A DNA stretch of 64,000 nucleotides from UBA1724 sp963621575 (GTDB lineage: Bacteria; Verrucomicrobiota; Lentisphaeria; Oligosphaerales; Oligosphaeraceae), in NCBI GenBank assembly GCA_963621575.1, contig CAVFEH010000007.1, positions 31,103 to 95,102 on the forward strand, written 5' to 3'. Every line of letters starts with the position of its first letter. Position 1 is the first letter of the stretch. Shown here in pieces: positions 63,838-64,000 of this stretch. The notes under the pieces were generated by a model. The model made no database searches. It saw nothing but the letters and a program-made list of their open reading frames with translations, and was not told the DNA's origin. The translations under genes and the position numbers were made by a program.

Positions 63838-64000
63838 GAAACCGGAAGATCGAACACGGCTGACGCGACAAATCCCGCCCAAAATGCAAACCGGGGCAAT
63901 ATCGTCATCTACCAGACCGAGGACGGCGGCACGAAAACCGATGTCCGCTTTGTGGACGAGACCGTGTGGCTGACCCAACAGCAAATGGCAGAGCTGTTTC
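63838..64000 (+). CDS. RhuM-like protein, N-terminal part (runs off the window; no start codon)
   Basis: A frame open from 63838 to the window end. From 63895 it reads GNIVIYQTEDGGTKTDVRF and then VDETVWLTQQQMAELF, the characteristic N-terminus of RhuM-family virulence proteins found on islands and prophages. RhuM proteins are DNA-binding-like and of unknown role. No ATG, GTG or TTG occurs in frame between the preceding stop (63835-63837) and the conserved segment, so the gene may be 5' truncated or frameshifted. It follows tRNA-Met closely and the DNA between them is AT-richer, as at an island edge. Confidence 0.6.

Noticed and set aside
63680..63908. Short open frames on the - strand at the window end
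   Set aside because: They run opposite to the RhuM-like frame and have no recognisable features.

Overview
The window looks like a chromosomal fragment from a GC-rich, Gram-negative bacterium of the PVC group, most likely Lentisphaerota (Victivallales-like). The main clue is three prepilin-like proteins that begin MRKSFTLIELLVV, continue into a conserved ALSKAREKARAISCTNNLKQ region and carry an H-x9-DG motif; multiplied families of this kind are typical of Lentisphaerota. A TolC/RND envelope system, MurA and a DapF-like protein agree with a diderm cell. No rRNA, insertion sequence or CRISPR array was seen. Taxonomy is an inference from protein style, not from a marker-gene search.

Layout. 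1-6.4 kb (+): end of a UvrD/PcrA helicase, then murA, a GH78-like glycosidase, a UDP-glucose dehydrogenase and a histidine phosphatase, closed by a strong two-way terminator. 6.5-7.5 kb (-): prepilin-like gene 1 with a phased decamer array upstream. 7.7-15.6 kb (+): a sugar isomerase-like TIM barrel, leuS, uxaC, a prepilin peptidase, and an unfamiliar trio (membrane-anchored 417-aa protein, 73-aa membrane protein, 49-aa lipoprotein). 15.6-18.6 kb (+): an accessory stretch with small proteins and three paralogous HTH proteins. 18.7-20.45 kb (-): an AbiE-like regulator/nucleotidyltransferase pair under a palindromic operator. 20.6-37.4 kb (-): tRNA-Arg and tRNA-Phe, an SDR oxidoreductase, endonuclease IV, dapF-like, a TPR protein, an RNase R-family enzyme, pdxST, ligA, mnmE, another TIM barrel, an M15-like peptidase, a NYN/LOTUS protein, YraN, a Gfo/Idh/MocA oxidoreductase and tRNA-Gly. 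37.4-47.4 kb (-): a glycosyltransferase/WaaP-type kinase fusion, a PII-like protein, an RND/MFP/TolC efflux set, a TetR regulator, an unrecognised 256-aa protein and tRNA-Tyr. 47.6-56.4 kb (-): a tandem duplication of [prepilin-like + about 1,080-aa secreted glycosidase-like] units. 56.4-63.3 kb (-): a YczE-like membrane protein, tRNA-Ile2, a MATE transporter and an alpha-2-macroglobulin. 63.5-64 kb (+): tRNA-Met, a terminator, and the start of a RhuM-like gene with no visible start codon.

How the parts fit. Several genes point to use of plant or host glycans and uronates (GH78-like enzyme, UxaC, mannonate/fructuronate-type SDR, two isomerase-like TIM barrels, secreted glycosidase-like paralogues). 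The prepilin peptidase at 12.8 kb could process the three prepilin-like proteins. All three share a near-identical promoter and a five-unit, 10-bp-period operator-like array, so they are probably co-regulated; two of them are each followed by a secreted glycosidase-like gene. This prepilin/array/glycosidase unit is the strongest candidate for an undescribed regulated system here. Secondary candidates are the tandem HTH cluster and the trio after the prepilin peptidase. Many first-codon contexts in the + strand operons lack a Shine-Dalgarno sequence, whereas the prepilin-like genes and pdxS have clear ones.
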